A stretch of DNA of 64,000 nucleotides from an uncultured Eubacteriales bacterium (lineage in GTDB: Bacteria; Bacillota; Clostridia; Christensenellales; Aristaeellaceae): the NCBI GenBank assembly GCA_900318145.1, contig ONJM01000001.1, positions 310,001 to 374,000 on the forward strand, given 5' to 3'. Of this stretch, positions 31,146-40,718 are shown piece after piece. Made by a program: the position numbers and the translations under genes. Numbering within the stretch: the first letter of the stretch is position 1; each line of letters begins with the position of its first letter. The notes beneath the pieces were generated by a model. That model was not told the origin of the DNA. It searched no databases and saw only the letters and a program-made list of their open reading frames with translations.

Positions 31146-33275
31146 AGAATAATCCCCCCGCAGGAAAAGAGTGATCCCATGATACATGAGGGCGGCTCCG
31201 AGGTAACGACGGCCGTCCTCGGCTTCATACCAGGCATCGGGCTGCAATCCGTGAAGGCAAAGCCGGAGAGGAGCCGCGTTCGGTTCGGAAAGTACCCGGT
31301 AAGCGCACAGGAGGACTTCCCGGCGGTCTTCGGAAACGAATGACCAGGCGGTATACTGCCCTTCAAAGGGAGAAAGAAGCCGCCAGAAAGTTCCTTCCCG
31401 GATCAGGCCGCGAAGGTTTTTCACCCGCATAACCATGCGCCGGGCTTCTTCCAGCTCTTCCGGCGTAAGCTTTACCGGATCAAGCTCAAAACCGAAGCAG
31501 CCGGAGAGCGCGACATCTCCGCGCATTTTCATGCTCACACTGCGCCCGGTCTGATGATTCGGAACGGCGCTGACATGCGCGCCCATAGTGCAGGCAGGAT
31601 AAACGACAGAGGTACCGTACTGCAGTTTCAGACGTTCCACTGCGTCCGTATCATCACTGGTCCAGGTCTGCGGCATATAGTAAAGCATTCCGGGATCGAA
31701 ACGTCCGCCGCCGCCGGAACAGGATTCAAACAGAACATTCGGGAAAGCGGAAGTGATCTTTTCCAGCACATGGTACAGACCCAGCATGTAACGATGCTGG
31801 GTTTCCTTTTTCCGTTCAGGCGGCAGAACCGCGGAAAAAGCTTCCGTCATATTCCGGTTCATATCCCATTTGACATAATCGATACCGGATGAGGCAATGA
31901 CGGAGGATACGGCGGAAATAATATAATCCTGCACTTCGCGCCTGGAAAGATCCAGGATCAGCTGCCAGCGCGCTTCCGTACGGGAACGCCCCTGCGCATG
32001 CAGGCACCAGTCCGGATGAATACGGTACAGATCGCTGTCCGGAGAAATCATTTCAGGTTCAAACCAGAGTCCGAACCGCAGACCAAGGGCATGGATTTTT
32101 TCAGACAAACCGGAAAGCCCGTCCGGAAGCTTTTCCGTATTGACGACCCAGTCGCCCAGGGAACAACGGTCGCTGTTTCGTTTTCCGAACCAGCCGTCGT
32201 CCAGTACGAACAACTCAATGCCGAGCTCTGCTGCTTTTTGCGCAATGGACAGGAGCCGCTCCTCATTGAAATCAAAATATGTGCCTTCCCAGTTATTGAT
32301 CAGCACAGGCCTCGGACGATCACGCCAGTAACCGCGGGCGAGGCGGGTGCGGTAAAGTTTGTGATACAGTGCGGACATGCCGTTAAAACCATCGCCGCTG
32401 TAAACAAGAACAGCCTCCGGAGAGATCAGGTTTTCACCGGGATTCAGGATCCAGGAGAAAACCTCCGGGTTCATGCCGGCAGAGAGACGTGCATGACCGA
32501 AATTGTCCACCCGGCAGGAAGCGAGGAAGCTTCCGCTGTAAACAAGGCTGACGCTCCACACCTTGCCGGTAAATTCATCCGCGCCGCGTTCACAAAGGGC
32601 GAGAAAGGGATTTTCCTCATGACCGGAAGCACCGCGGGCAGAGGAGATCCGCAGTTCACCATTGCTGACAGGAGTCCGGACAATCCGCCGCTCTCGTGCC
32701 CAGGCTCCGCTGAGGTGCACCGCGTCAAGATCGCTGCGCCAGAAAGGAACGGAAGCGGAGAGCAGGGAAGTAACTGTAAAAGGGGAAATGCCGCTGTTTT
32801 CAATCACCAGGCTTCGGGTGATCACGCCGCTTTCCGTGAATACGGTGTAATTCGCGGTAACACGCAGACCGGTAAGCCTGTCTTCAAGCAAAACGGACAG
32901 CGTTTCCGCCTCACTGTCTTTTTCGGTATAGGTGGCAGGCAGGCCGGGCAAGGGGGGCTTTCCGGGTGATATAACCGCGGAGACGAAACGAAGATCGGTA
33001 ACGTCTTCCCCGGAAGCGCCGCACACACCGACGGCGGGGAGACCGTACCATCCGGATCCGCATACCGGAAGCTCCGCCGGCAGAACGGAGGCAGGAAGGT
33101 CAAAGCTTGCAACGGGAAAATATTCCGCGGGGTCATATCTGAGCGCGTTCCCGGGAAGACGCGGACCCCAGTAAAGATGGAGCAGACGGTTCTCCTGATC
33201 CCGGTGCAGGACATAGCTGGTGTTTCCGCCGCTGAGGGTCCAGGTACTGGCTTCCGGATTTGTTTCAATTGGCAT
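31116..33275 (-). CDS. GH36 alpha-galactosidase
   Basis: A 719-residue cytoplasmic GH36 alpha-galactosidase that removes alpha-1,6-galactose from raffinose-type sugars and galactomannan fragments. It has the N-terminal beta-supersandwich, ELFVLDDGWFGKRNSD, LGLRFGLWFEPEM and the nucleophile aspartate in YVKWDMNRN. FESCSGGGGRFD and the acid/base aspartate in TWTSDDTDA follow, and the C-terminal beta domain ends the chain. GGAGGT is 6 bases before the ATG. It forms a single-gene unit, facing priA across a divergent promoter region. Its 3' end overlaps the cysteine desulfurase gene by 30 bases. Confidence 0.95.
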   Translation of the reverse strand: MPIETNPEASTWTLSGGNTSYVLHRDQENRLLHLYWGPRLPGNALRYDPAEYFPVASFDLPASVLPAELPVCGSGWYGLPAVGVCGASGEDVTDLRFVSAVISPGKPPLPGLPATYTEKDSEAETLSVLLEDRLTGLRVTANYTVFTESGVITRSLVIENSGISPFTVTSLLSASVPFWRSDLDAVHLSGAWARERRIVRTPVSNGELRISSARGASGHEENPFLALCERGADEFTGKVWSVSLVYSGSFLASCRVDNFGHARLSAGMNPEVFSWILNPGENLISPEAVLVYSGDGFNGMSALYHKLYRTRLARGYWRDRPRPVLINNWEGTYFDFNEERLLSIAQKAAELGIELFVLDDGWFGKRNSDRCSLGDWVVNTEKLPDGLSGLSEKIHALGLRFGLWFEPEMISPDSDLYRIHPDWCLHAQGRSRTEARWQLILDLSRREVQDYIISAVSSVIASSGIDYVKWDMNRNMTEAFSAVLPPERKKETQHRYMLGLYHVLEKITSAFPNVLFESCSGGGGRFDPGMLYYMPQTWTSDDTDAVERLKLQYGTSVVYPACTMGAHVSAVPNHQTGRSVSMKMRGDVALSGCFGFELDPVKLTPEELEEARRMVMRVKNLRGLIREGTFWRLLSPFEGQYTAWSFVSEDRREVLLCAYRVLSEPNAAPLRLCLHGLQPDAWYEAEDGRRYLGAALMYHGITLFLRGDYSSAVFLLKAV

Positions 33276-33307
33276 AACAGACCTCCGTGAGGCTTATTTC
33301 TGCGGTT

Positions 33308-33337
33308 ATTATATATGAACAAGGGAAGGGAAAGCAA
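33308..33337 (-). promoter_or_regulatory. Promoter for GH36 gene
   Basis: On the minus strand TTGCTT (33337-33332) and TATAAT (33313-33308) are 18 bases apart, about 30 bases upstream of the start codon. Confidence 0.5.
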
Positions 33338-33346
33338 CGGTTTCTC

Positions 33347-33375
33347 TTGTCTTTCCGCGCACAAACCGATATAAT
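33347..33375 (+). promoter_or_regulatory. Promoter for priA operon
   Basis: TTGTCT (33347-33352) and TATAAT (33370-33375) are 17 bases apart and lie 39 bases before the priA start. It is back to back with the GH36 promoter. Confidence 0.7.
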
Positions 33376-33413
33376 AAAAAATGGTCATTTGTGCCCGGAA
33401 AGGAGGAAAAAGG

Positions 33414-35651
33414 ATGTATTGCCGGGTGATCGTGGACATTGTTCATGAGAATGTGGCAAAGCCTTTTACCTACCTGGTTCCGGAAGGGATGAAGCTGGCC
33501 GCCGGCCAGCGTGTTGCCGTCCCGTTCGGCCCCCGTGAAAAGGAAGGTATTGTGACTGAACTGACAACGGAGTGCGACATCCCGGCTGAAAAGATCCGGG
33601 CGGTTCTCCGTCCGCTGGAGGATTATCCCGCAATTCCTCCGGAACTGATGGCACTGGCACAGGAAATGGCTGTCAGGGCGCACTGCCCTCCGGCAGAGAC
33701 GCTGCGCCTGATGCTGCCGGCGCAGATGCGCGGCGGACGGATACGGGTGAAAACCATACGGATGGCTCAGATTGCCGTTCCCGCCGCGGAAGCGGAGGCG
33801 GAAATCCGTAAGGACAGACGGAATACAAAACGATCCCGGCTGCTGGAGCTTCTGATGAACGGCGAAGCGGCAGCCGTTCCGGAACTGGCGGGGCAGGTAA
33901 AGGATCCCGGGGAAGCCCTGAAAAAACTTGAGAAGGACGGACTGATCCGCCTGTTTTCCGAGGAATTCATGAGGAACCCCGTCAGCGCTTTCACGGACAC
34001 GAAAGATCCAGGCTATGAACTGACCCCGGGACAGCAGGAAGCGCTGGAGGAAATACTGCCCAGCCTGAAAGGCGGGGGCGGAAAATTCCTGCTTCACGGC
34101 GTTACCGGCAGCGGGAAAACAGAAGTATTCATGAAGGCAGTGCGAGAGACGCTGGCAATGCGGAAAAGCGCCATTATCCTGGTTCCGGAAATCGCGCTGA
34201 CGCCTCAGATGGTTTCATGGTTCCGGGGGCGCTTCGGTCCGGTAGCCGCTGTTATTCATTCCAGGCTGAGCGCGGGAGAACGCTATGACGAGTGGCGGCG
34301 TATCCGGCGGGGAGAGGCCCGTGTGGTGATCGGTGCACGGAGTGCCGTTTTTTCCCCGGTGGAACGGCTGGGGCTCATCGTCGTGGACGAGGAACACGAG
34401 AACACCTATCAGAACGACAGGCATCCCCGGTACGACACCCGGGAAGTTGCCTGCAGCCGCTGCGGCAGGGAAAATGCCACGCTTATCCTTGCCAGCGCCA
34501 CGCCAAGCATTCTCAGCTTCGCGAAAGCGCGGCGGGGGGATTATGTTCTGCTGGAAATGCCGAACCGGGTGAATGACCGGCCTCTTCCGGAAGTTGAAAT
34601 CGTGGACATGCGCCGTGAACTGGAGAACGGAAACCGGACCGTACTGAGCGGCGCGCTGCGCGCGGCGCTGAAAGAATGCGCCGCAAAAGGCGATCAGGCG
34701 ATTCTTCTGATGAACCGGAGGGGATACAATTCCTTTGTTTCCTGCCGAACGTGCGGATACGTGGTAAAATGTCGGAACTGCGATATCAGCATGACCTACC
34801 ATATCGGGGATTCGGACGGACGGCTGCGCTGCCATTACTGCGGAGCGGAGACTGCCCCCCCGGAGGTTTGCCCTGCCTGCGGCGGACATTATATCCGGTA
34901 TTTCGGCGCCGGCACCCAGAAAGTGGAGGAAGAGGTTCATAAGCTTCTGCCCGGAGTACCTGTCGCTCGCATGGACTACGATACCACGGGAACAAAGGAC
35001 GGGCATGGTAAAATTCTGGAGGAATTTCGCAGCGGCAGGGCACGGATTCTGATCGGGACGCAGATGATCGCGAAAGGGCTGGATTTTCCGCAGGTTACAT
35101 TAGTCGGTGTGGTAGCGGCGGATATTGCGCTGCATCTTCCGGATTACCGGAGCAGGGAAAGAGCCTTCCAGCTGTTTACACAGGTGGCGGGACGCGCGGG
35201 ACGCGGACGGCAGAGCGGCCGGGTAATTCTTCAGACATACCGTCCGGAGGATCCGGTGATCGGATTTGCCGCGAAGCAGGATTACCGGGCATTCTTTGAA
35301 AGTGAATTCCGGCGACGGCGGAACGGACTGTATCCGCCGTTCACGATCCTGGCACGCCTGCTGGCGGAAAGTAGTGCGGAAGAGAAGGTGTCTGAAGCCG
35401 CGGATATGCTGGAAAAACAGGTTCGGTCACTGCTTGAGACACATCCCGAGTGGAAGAAAAAGGTACTGATTCTGCTGAAAGATACGCCGCCGGTGAAGTT
35501 CCTGAAGGGTAAATTCAGGAGGCATATTGTAATCAAGGCACTGGTCAGCAGGGAAACGGACGAATTTTTCGGAGCTCTGACAGATACGGCGGCTGAAGGC
35601 GCGGAAGGCGCAGAAGTATGGTTTGAGGTTAATCCGGCGTCGATGATGTAA
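33414..35651 (+). CDS. priA: Primosomal protein N' (replication restart helicase PriA)
   Basis: A 745-residue superfamily 2 helicase that reloads the replisome at stalled forks. The N-terminal DNA-binding domain begins YCRVIVDIVHENVAKPFTYLVP. Walker A is LLHGVTGSGKTEVF (about residue 230), Walker B is LIVVDEEHENTYQ, and a zinc region has CRTCGYVVKCRNCD and CHYCGAE...CPACGG pairs. The helicase C-terminal motif AGRAGRG is present. The frame opens at 33381, but the ATG at 33414 follows AAAGGAGG and matches the family start. It heads the operon running to rpe or beyond. Confidence 0.95.
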   Translation: MYCRVIVDIVHENVAKPFTYLVPEGMKLAAGQRVAVPFGPREKEGIVTELTTECDIPAEKIRAVLRPLEDYPAIPPELMALAQEMAVRAHCPPAETLRLMLPAQMRGGRIRVKTIRMAQIAVPAAEAEAEIRKDRRNTKRSRLLELLMNGEAAAVPELAGQVKDPGEALKKLEKDGLIRLFSEEFMRNPVSAFTDTKDPGYELTPGQQEALEEILPSLKGGGGKFLLHGVTGSGKTEVFMKAVRETLAMRKSAIILVPEIALTPQMVSWFRGRFGPVAAVIHSRLSAGERYDEWRRIRRGEARVVIGARSAVFSPVERLGLIVVDEEHENTYQNDRHPRYDTREVACSRCGRENATLILASATPSILSFAKARRGDYVLLEMPNRVNDRPLPEVEIVDMRRELENGNRTVLSGALRAALKECAAKGDQAILLMNRRGYNSFVSCRTCGYVVKCRNCDISMTYHIGDSDGRLRCHYCGAETAPPEVCPACGGHYIRYFGAGTQKVEEEVHKLLPGVPVARMDYDTTGTKDGHGKILEEFRSGRARILIGTQMIAKGLDFPQVTLVGVVAADIALHLPDYRSRERAFQLFTQVAGRAGRGRQSGRVILQTYRPEDPVIGFAAKQDYRAFFESEFRRRRNGLYPPFTILARLLAESSAEEKVSEAADMLEKQVRSLLETHPEWKKKVLILLKDTPPVKFLKGKFRRHIVIKALVSRETDEFFGALTDTAAEGAEGAEVWFEVNPASMM

Positions 35652-35702
35652 AGCTACGGCGCTTCCTGGAACAGAGATATATGCAAGCGAGGAAACAAGG
35701 AT

Positions 35703-36203
35703 ATGGGAACACGGAAAATCGTGACGATCGGGGACGAGACACTGCGGAAAGTCTGCAGGAAACAGGAAAAGTTTGATCTGCGGCTTGCGATCCTGCTGAA
35801 GGATATGGCGGATACCATGTACAAGGCGGAAGGCGTCGGGCTGGCGGCGCCGCAGGTCGGCATCCTCAGGCGGATTGCGGTGGTGGATGTGACGGAAGAC
35901 CACAGCGGACTGGTGGAACTGATCAATCCGGAAATAACGGACCGGGAGGGTACACAGACAGGCAGGGAAGGATGCCTGAGCGTTCCCGGCAGACAGGGTG
36001 TTGTGACGCGGCCGATGAAGATTACGGTCCGTTTCCAGAACCGGAAAGGCGAATGGATGGAAATGGAGACGGAAGGCTTTGAAGCCCGCGCTGTCTGCCA
36101 TGAAATCGACCATCTGAACGGCACGCTGTATGTGGACGTTATGGACAGAGAACTGACTCCTGAAGAAATCGAAGGACATATTCCGGAGGATGACGCGCAG
36201 TGA
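35703..36203 (+). CDS. def: Peptide deformylase
   Basis: A 166-residue peptide deformylase that removes the formyl group from nascent proteins. The three metal-site motifs are intact: GVGLAAPQ (44-51), EGCLS (89-93) and HEIDH (133-137), giving the C-H-H ligands and the catalytic glutamate. The lack of insertions between motifs suggests the short type 1 form. It follows priA by 51 bases and its stop overlaps the GTG start of fmt, a usual pairing because both act on formyl-methionine. Confidence 0.96.
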   Translation: MGTRKIVTIGDETLRKVCRKQEKFDLRLAILLKDMADTMYKAEGVGLAAPQVGILRRIAVVDVTEDHSGLVELINPEITDREGTQTGREGCLSVPGRQGVVTRPMKITVRFQNRKGEWMEMETEGFEARAVCHEIDHLNGTLYVDVMDRELTPEEIEGHIPEDDAQ

Positions 36204-37111
36204 GAATTGTATTTATGGGAACGCCTGAATTTGCGGTTCCGACATTGCGTATGCTGCTGAACTACCCGAACGCTGAAGTTGCGGGCGTGTTTACACAGCC
36301 GGATCGGCCGAAAGGACGCGGGAACAAACTGGCCGCAAGCCCGGTGAAGGAAACGGCGCTTGCTGCGGGAGTCCCGGTATTTCAGCCTGAAAAAATCCGC
36401 AGGGACGGCGTCGGGACCCTGCGTGATCTGCAGCCGGATCTCTGTATAACTGCCGCGTTCGGGCAGATTCTGAGCAAGGAAATTCTGGATATTCCTCCGC
36501 TCGGCAATATCAATGTACACGCGTCCCTGCTGCCCAAACACCGCGGATCCGCGCCGATCGCCCACGCTATTATGAACAGCGACCGGAAAACCGGCGTGAC
36601 GACCATGATGATGGACGAAGGAATTGATACCGGTGATATGCTGCTGCAGGCGGAAACGGAGATTGGTGAAACAGAAACATGCGGAGAATTGACAGAACGG
36701 CTGAGCCTGATCGGAGCTGAAATACTGCAAAAAACGCTGGACGCGCTGGCAGCGGGAACGCTGCGGCGGATTCCGCAGAATCACGCGGAGATGACCTATG
36801 ATCCGATGCTGAAAAAGGATATGGGTATTGTTGATTTCAGTGAAAGCGCGGACCGGGTCCGCGGGCTCGTGAACGGATTGAATCCCTGGCCCTGCGTAAG
36901 CATTCCGTGCGGAGAGGGACAGCTGAAGCTGCTGCGGGCAGCCTGTACAGGAGGGTCCGGTACGCCTGGCACGATCCTGCATGCTGATCCGAAGGAGGGA
37001 CTGGTGATTGCCTGCGGGAAGGACGCGGTAAGAATTCTGGAGGTGCAGGCACCGGGCGGAAAACGCATGCGGGCGGAAGATTATCTGCGGGGGCATAAAC
37101 TCACGGAGTGA
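36200..37111 (+). CDS. fmt: Methionyl-tRNA formyltransferase
   Basis: A 303-residue enzyme that formylates initiator Met-tRNA using 10-formyltetrahydrofolate. It begins MRIVFMGTPEFAVPTLRML. The catalytic segment NINVHASLLPKHRGSAPI holds the N-H-D-type residues, with MMMDEGIDTGDML completing the site. The C-terminal OB-like domain (RVRGLVNGLNPWPC) binds tRNA. The start codon is GTG, overlapping the def stop (GTGA), so translation is coupled. Confidence 0.96.
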   Translation: MRIVFMGTPEFAVPTLRMLLNYPNAEVAGVFTQPDRPKGRGNKLAASPVKETALAAGVPVFQPEKIRRDGVGTLRDLQPDLCITAAFGQILSKEILDIPPLGNINVHASLLPKHRGSAPIAHAIMNSDRKTGVTTMMMDEGIDTGDMLLQAETEIGETETCGELTERLSLIGAEILQKTLDALAAGTLRRIPQNHAEMTYDPMLKKDMGIVDFSESADRVRGLVNGLNPWPCVSIPCGEGQLKLLRAACTGGSGTPGTILHADPKEGLVIACGKDAVRILEVQAPGGKRMRAEDYLRGHKLTE

Positions 37112-37150
37112 TCCGCCGAAAATGAAGAAAAATGATTTGGAGAAAAAAAC

Positions 37151-38683
37151 GTGAAGGAAGAGAAGAAGGAATACAGGACGAAAGGATCAGGAACGAAACC
37201 GCAGGAGCCGCGGAAAGGCGGAATGCCGGGGAAAAAAAGCTTCAGCGGAAAATCCGGGACTCCGTACAGAAAAATGCCCGCGAAGGGCGTACCTGTGAGG
37301 ATTGCACCGGGAAAGGGATCCGCCGTAAAGTCCGCTCCGGAAATGGAAGGCCTGGCGACGCGCCGCCTTGCGCTTCGGGTGATCCGGCAGGTGACGGAAC
37401 AGGGTGCCTATGCCTCGCTGAGTCTGGATAAAGCACTGGAGAACTGCGGTCTTTCTTCCGCGGACCGCAGGCTGGTGTCCCGGCTGGCGTATGATACACT
37501 GGATCATCTGATCTACCTGGATTACGTGCTGAATCAGGTGATGGCCCGGGAGGATACGGACATTAAACTGCGGAATATCCTGCGTCTGGGCGCGTGCCAG
37601 ATCCTGCTGGAAGACCGGATCCCGGAAAGCGCTGCCACGAACACCTGTGTTCAGCTGTGCGTGGAAACAGGTATGGAAGGGTTGAAAGGGGTATGCAACG
37701 GGATTCTGCGGAATCTTGTGCGAAAAAAGGATGAGCTGGTTTTTCCGGATCCTGATACGGAACCGGACAGGGCGGCGGCCATCCGCTGCAGTCTGCCGGA
37801 ATGGCTCTGGATTCTGCTGAAGCACCATTACGGGGCAGAGGAAGCGGAACGGATGGTGACGCACCGCTCATCTTCCGAAAGCTGGACAGTACGTCCGAAC
37901 CTGACCAGAATACAGGACGAGGAATTCGAAAAGATCCTGGAAAAGAAAGTCTGGGCAAAAGAAAAAACGGATCTGCCCCATGCATGGAAAATAAGGGGCG
38001 CGATGAATATCGCGAAGGATGCTGATTTTCTGAACGGATCCTTTTCCATTATGACACCGGGCAGCATGATGGCCTGCCTGGCAATGGAACCGCGGCGCGG
38101 CAGGCAGATCCTGGACTGCTGCGCCGCACCGGGCGGAAAAACCTGCTACATCGCTGAACTGATGGGCGGCACCGGCCGCGTGCAGGCCTGGGACATCCAT
38201 GAACACCGCACGGCGCTGATTGAAGCACAGGCGAAACGGCTGGGACTGGAAAATGTGCGGCCCATGGTACGGGACGCGGGAAAAAGACGGGAAGACCTGA
38301 TCATGACGATGGACGGGGTGCTTCTGGACGCACCGTGCACCGGGCTGGGCATGCTGGCAGAGAAACCGGATATCAAGCTGAGGGTTACGGAAGAAAGCCT
38401 GCAGGAACTGGTTCGGATTCAGCAGAAACTGCTGGATACGGTCTGCGAATATGTGAAACCCGGCGGGACACTGGTGTACGCCACTTGTTCGGTCCTGCCG
38501 GAGGAGAACGAAGCGCAGGTGGAGGTTTTCCTGCGGAATCATCCCGACTTTACGGTCTGCGAATTGCCGGAAAGTATTCCGGAAAGATACAGGGATCACC
38601 GAAAGCTCGGACTGCAGCTGCTGCCGTCCAGGGATGATACGGAAGGTTTCTACTTCTGCCGGATGAAACGGCGGGAACTATGA
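37151..38683 (+). CDS. rsmB: 16S rRNA (cytosine(967)-C5)-methyltransferase with basic N-terminal tail
   Basis: A 510-residue RsmB. The NusB-like RNA-binding domain (about 75-215, starting TRRLALRVIRQVTEQGAYAS) is followed by the SAM-dependent domain with ILDCCAAPGGKTCYIAE, LLDAPCTGLGML (first catalytic cysteine) and VYATCSVLPEENE (second). It methylates C967 of 16S rRNA. The first 65 residues are an added tail rich in Lys, Gly, Pro and Ser, likely disordered and RNA-binding. The start is GTG at 37151, 40 bases after fmt, with GGAG 9 bases upstream. An internal start could shorten the tail, but no better site is evident. Confidence 0.93.
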   Translation: MKEEKKEYRTKGSGTKPQEPRKGGMPGKKSFSGKSGTPYRKMPAKGVPVRIAPGKGSAVKSAPEMEGLATRRLALRVIRQVTEQGAYASLSLDKALENCGLSSADRRLVSRLAYDTLDHLIYLDYVLNQVMAREDTDIKLRNILRLGACQILLEDRIPESAATNTCVQLCVETGMEGLKGVCNGILRNLVRKKDELVFPDPDTEPDRAAAIRCSLPEWLWILLKHHYGAEEAERMVTHRSSSESWTVRPNLTRIQDEEFEKILEKKVWAKEKTDLPHAWKIRGAMNIAKDADFLNGSFSIMTPGSMMACLAMEPRRGRQILDCCAAPGGKTCYIAELMGGTGRVQAWDIHEHRTALIEAQAKRLGLENVRPMVRDAGKRREDLIMTMDGVLLDAPCTGLGMLAEKPDIKLRVTEESLQELVRIQQKLLDTVCEYVKPGGTLVYATCSVLPEENEAQVEVFLRNHPDFTVCELPESIPERYRDHRKLGLQLLPSRDDTEGFYFCRMKRREL

Positions 38684-38732
38684 TCGGCAGTCCGGCGTAC
38701 GCAGAACCGGCGGACGGCAGGGGAGTCGGAAA

Positions 38733-39782
38733 TTGGAAAAGACAGAACTGGCGGGGATGACGCAGGAAGAAATCACCGGTTGGGTCCGGGAACAAGGATT
38801 TCCGGCTTTTCGGGGCAAACAGATTTTCGAATGGATTCACCGCGGCGCGGATTTTGACGGGATGACCAATCTGTCCCTGGAAATGCGGGAGAAACTGAAA
38901 TCCTGCGCCGTGGCGCAGAGCGTTTCCATTCGCCTGCACCGGAAGAGCGAACTGGACGGAACGGTGAAATTCCTGTTTGAACTGACGGACGGCAATTGTG
39001 TGGAAGGTGTGCTGATGCGATACAGATACGGCGTCAGCCTGTGCATCTCCACGCAGGTGGGATGCCGGATGGGGTGCAGGTTTTGTGCTTCCACACTGGA
39101 AGGCAGAGTGCGTGACCTGACCGCAGGGGAAATGCTTGGGGAAATTCTTGCGGCGAACCGTTTTCTCGAAGAGGAAAAGGAAAAAGTAAGCCATGTTGTT
39201 CTGATGGGCAGCGGCGAACCGCTGGACAATTATGAGCAGGTGATCCGTTTCCTGAAACTGCTTCGGGAGGAAAACGGCATCCGGATCAGCCTCCGGAACG
39301 TATCCCTGTCCACGTGCGGTATCGTGCCGCGTATGTATGATCTTGCCCGGGAAAAGCTGCCGGTGACGCTGTGTGTGTCCCTTCACGCGCCGAACGACGA
39401 GATCCGGAAAAAAACCATGCCCGTGGCGAACACCTGGTCGATTAAGGAAATCCTTGAAGCCTGCAGATACTATATCCGTGAAACAGGGCGGCGTGTCATC
39501 TTTGAATACGCCCTGGTGGACGGACTGAACGCGGGTACCGCGGAGGCGTCAGCGCTTGCGGAGCTCCTGCGGGGGATGCAGTGCCACGTGAACCTGATTC
39601 CGCTTAATGAGGTGAAGGAGCGGAATCTGAAAGGCGTCAGCGAAGATACGGTGCGTGCCTTTATGCGCATTCTGGAGGACCGCCGGATATCCGTGACACG
39701 GCGCCGGGAGATGGGCGATGATATTGAAGGCGCCTGCGGGCAGCTCCGCAGAACTGTGATAAACACGCAGCCAACAGCATAA
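38733..39782 (+). CDS. rlmN: Dual-specificity 23S rRNA/tRNA adenosine-C2 methyltransferase RlmN
   Basis: A 349-residue radical-SAM methyltransferase acting on A2503 of 23S rRNA and A37 of some tRNAs. The cluster-binding motif is CRMGCRFCAS (near residue 111-120). VLMGSGEPLDNYEQV, LSTCGIVP, SLHAPND and FEYALVDGLN are all conserved, with a C-terminal catalytic cysteine in DIEGACGQL. The start codon is TTG, with GGGGAG 8 bases upstream. The gene follows rsmB by 49 bases. Confidence 0.95.
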   Translation: MEKTELAGMTQEEITGWVREQGFPAFRGKQIFEWIHRGADFDGMTNLSLEMREKLKSCAVAQSVSIRLHRKSELDGTVKFLFELTDGNCVEGVLMRYRYGVSLCISTQVGCRMGCRFCASTLEGRVRDLTAGEMLGEILAANRFLEEEKEKVSHVVLMGSGEPLDNYEQVIRFLKLLREENGIRISLRNVSLSTCGIVPRMYDLAREKLPVTLCVSLHAPNDEIRKKTMPVANTWSIKEILEACRYYIRETGRRVIFEYALVDGLNAGTAEASALAELLRGMQCHVNLIPLNEVKERNLKGVSEDTVRAFMRILEDRRISVTRRREMGDDIEGACGQLRRTVINTQPTA

Positions 39783-39845
39783 ATCCGGGAAAAACGACAG
39801 GAACGGCGGAAAAAAGCGCCGGAAAAGACCAAGGAGAGTTGCAGG

Positions 39846-40718
39846 ATGAGAAAGTTTAACCTGAAGGAAAACGCCGTCCGGCGGATGAAGAATCCGGAGC
39901 AGTCTGAAAAAACAGTTCTGCAGGAAGCGGTACAGGCAGATATGCCTGTGCCGGGATTCGGCATCGTCAGCAGGACAGACGTGGGCAGAGTGCGGAAAAG
40001 CAATCAGGACGCGCTGATTATCGGCAGCGGACTGGCCGGCGTAGCTGACGGAATGGGCGGCCACAACGGCGGGGAAATTGCGTCCGGCGCCACACGGGAC
40101 GGTTTGCTTCGGGAAATCAGGGATCATAAACCGGACGGTATACTGCTGAGAGAGATTGTTCAGAAAATCAACCTGGAAATCTGGGAGCGGCAGGAGAGGG
40201 ACGCGTCCCTGACCGGTATGGGAACGACGCTGACGCTGCTCTGGCCGTCCGAAACGGAGATGCTGATTGCTCAGGTGGGCGACAGCAGGGCGTATCTGCT
40301 TCGGGATGGAAAAATGCGTCAGATCACAGACGATCATTCCCTGGTGGGGGATATGGTCCGCAGGGGCGTGCTGACGGAGGAACAGGCGGCCTGCCATCCC
40401 ATGCGCAACTATATTACCCGCGCTGTCGGCACGGATGACACGCTGGAAGTGGATCTTTTCCGGGAAAACCGGAAACGCGGAGACCGCTGGCTGATCTGTT
40501 CCGACGGACTGTACGGACAGATGAGCCGCAGCGTACTGGAGGAGCTTGCGGCTCTGGAGAATCCGGAGGAAGCGGCGGACCGGCTGATGCAGACAGCACT
40601 GGATAACGGGGGAAAAGACAATATAACACTGATCCTGCTTACGGACGAGACGGGAGCGGGTCCGGAAACGGAACAAACAGCAGCCCCGACTGAAGGAAAC
40701 GGGGAGGCGGAAGCATGA
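39846..40718 (+). CDS. prpC: PP2C-type serine/threonine phosphatase
   Basis: A 290-residue PP2C phosphatase that reverses PrkC phosphorylation. A 40-residue N-terminal extension, longer than in B. subtilis PrpC, precedes GRVRKSNQDAL, VADGMGGHNGGEIAS, LTGMGTTLTLLW, VGDSRAYLLR, LICSDGLYGQMS and DNGGKDNITLILL, which hold the metal-binding aspartates. The gene overlaps prkC by 4 bases (ATGA), coupling the two. AAGGAGAG precedes the ATG. Confidence 0.93.
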   Translation: MRKFNLKENAVRRMKNPEQSEKTVLQEAVQADMPVPGFGIVSRTDVGRVRKSNQDALIIGSGLAGVADGMGGHNGGEIASGATRDGLLREIRDHKPDGILLREIVQKINLEIWERQERDASLTGMGTTLTLLWPSETEMLIAQVGDSRAYLLRDGKMRQITDDHSLVGDMVRRGVLTEEQAACHPMRNYITRAVGTDDTLEVDLFRENRKRGDRWLICSDGLYGQMSRSVLEELAALENPEEAADRLMQTALDNGGKDNITLILLTDETGAGPETEQTAAPTEGNGEAEA

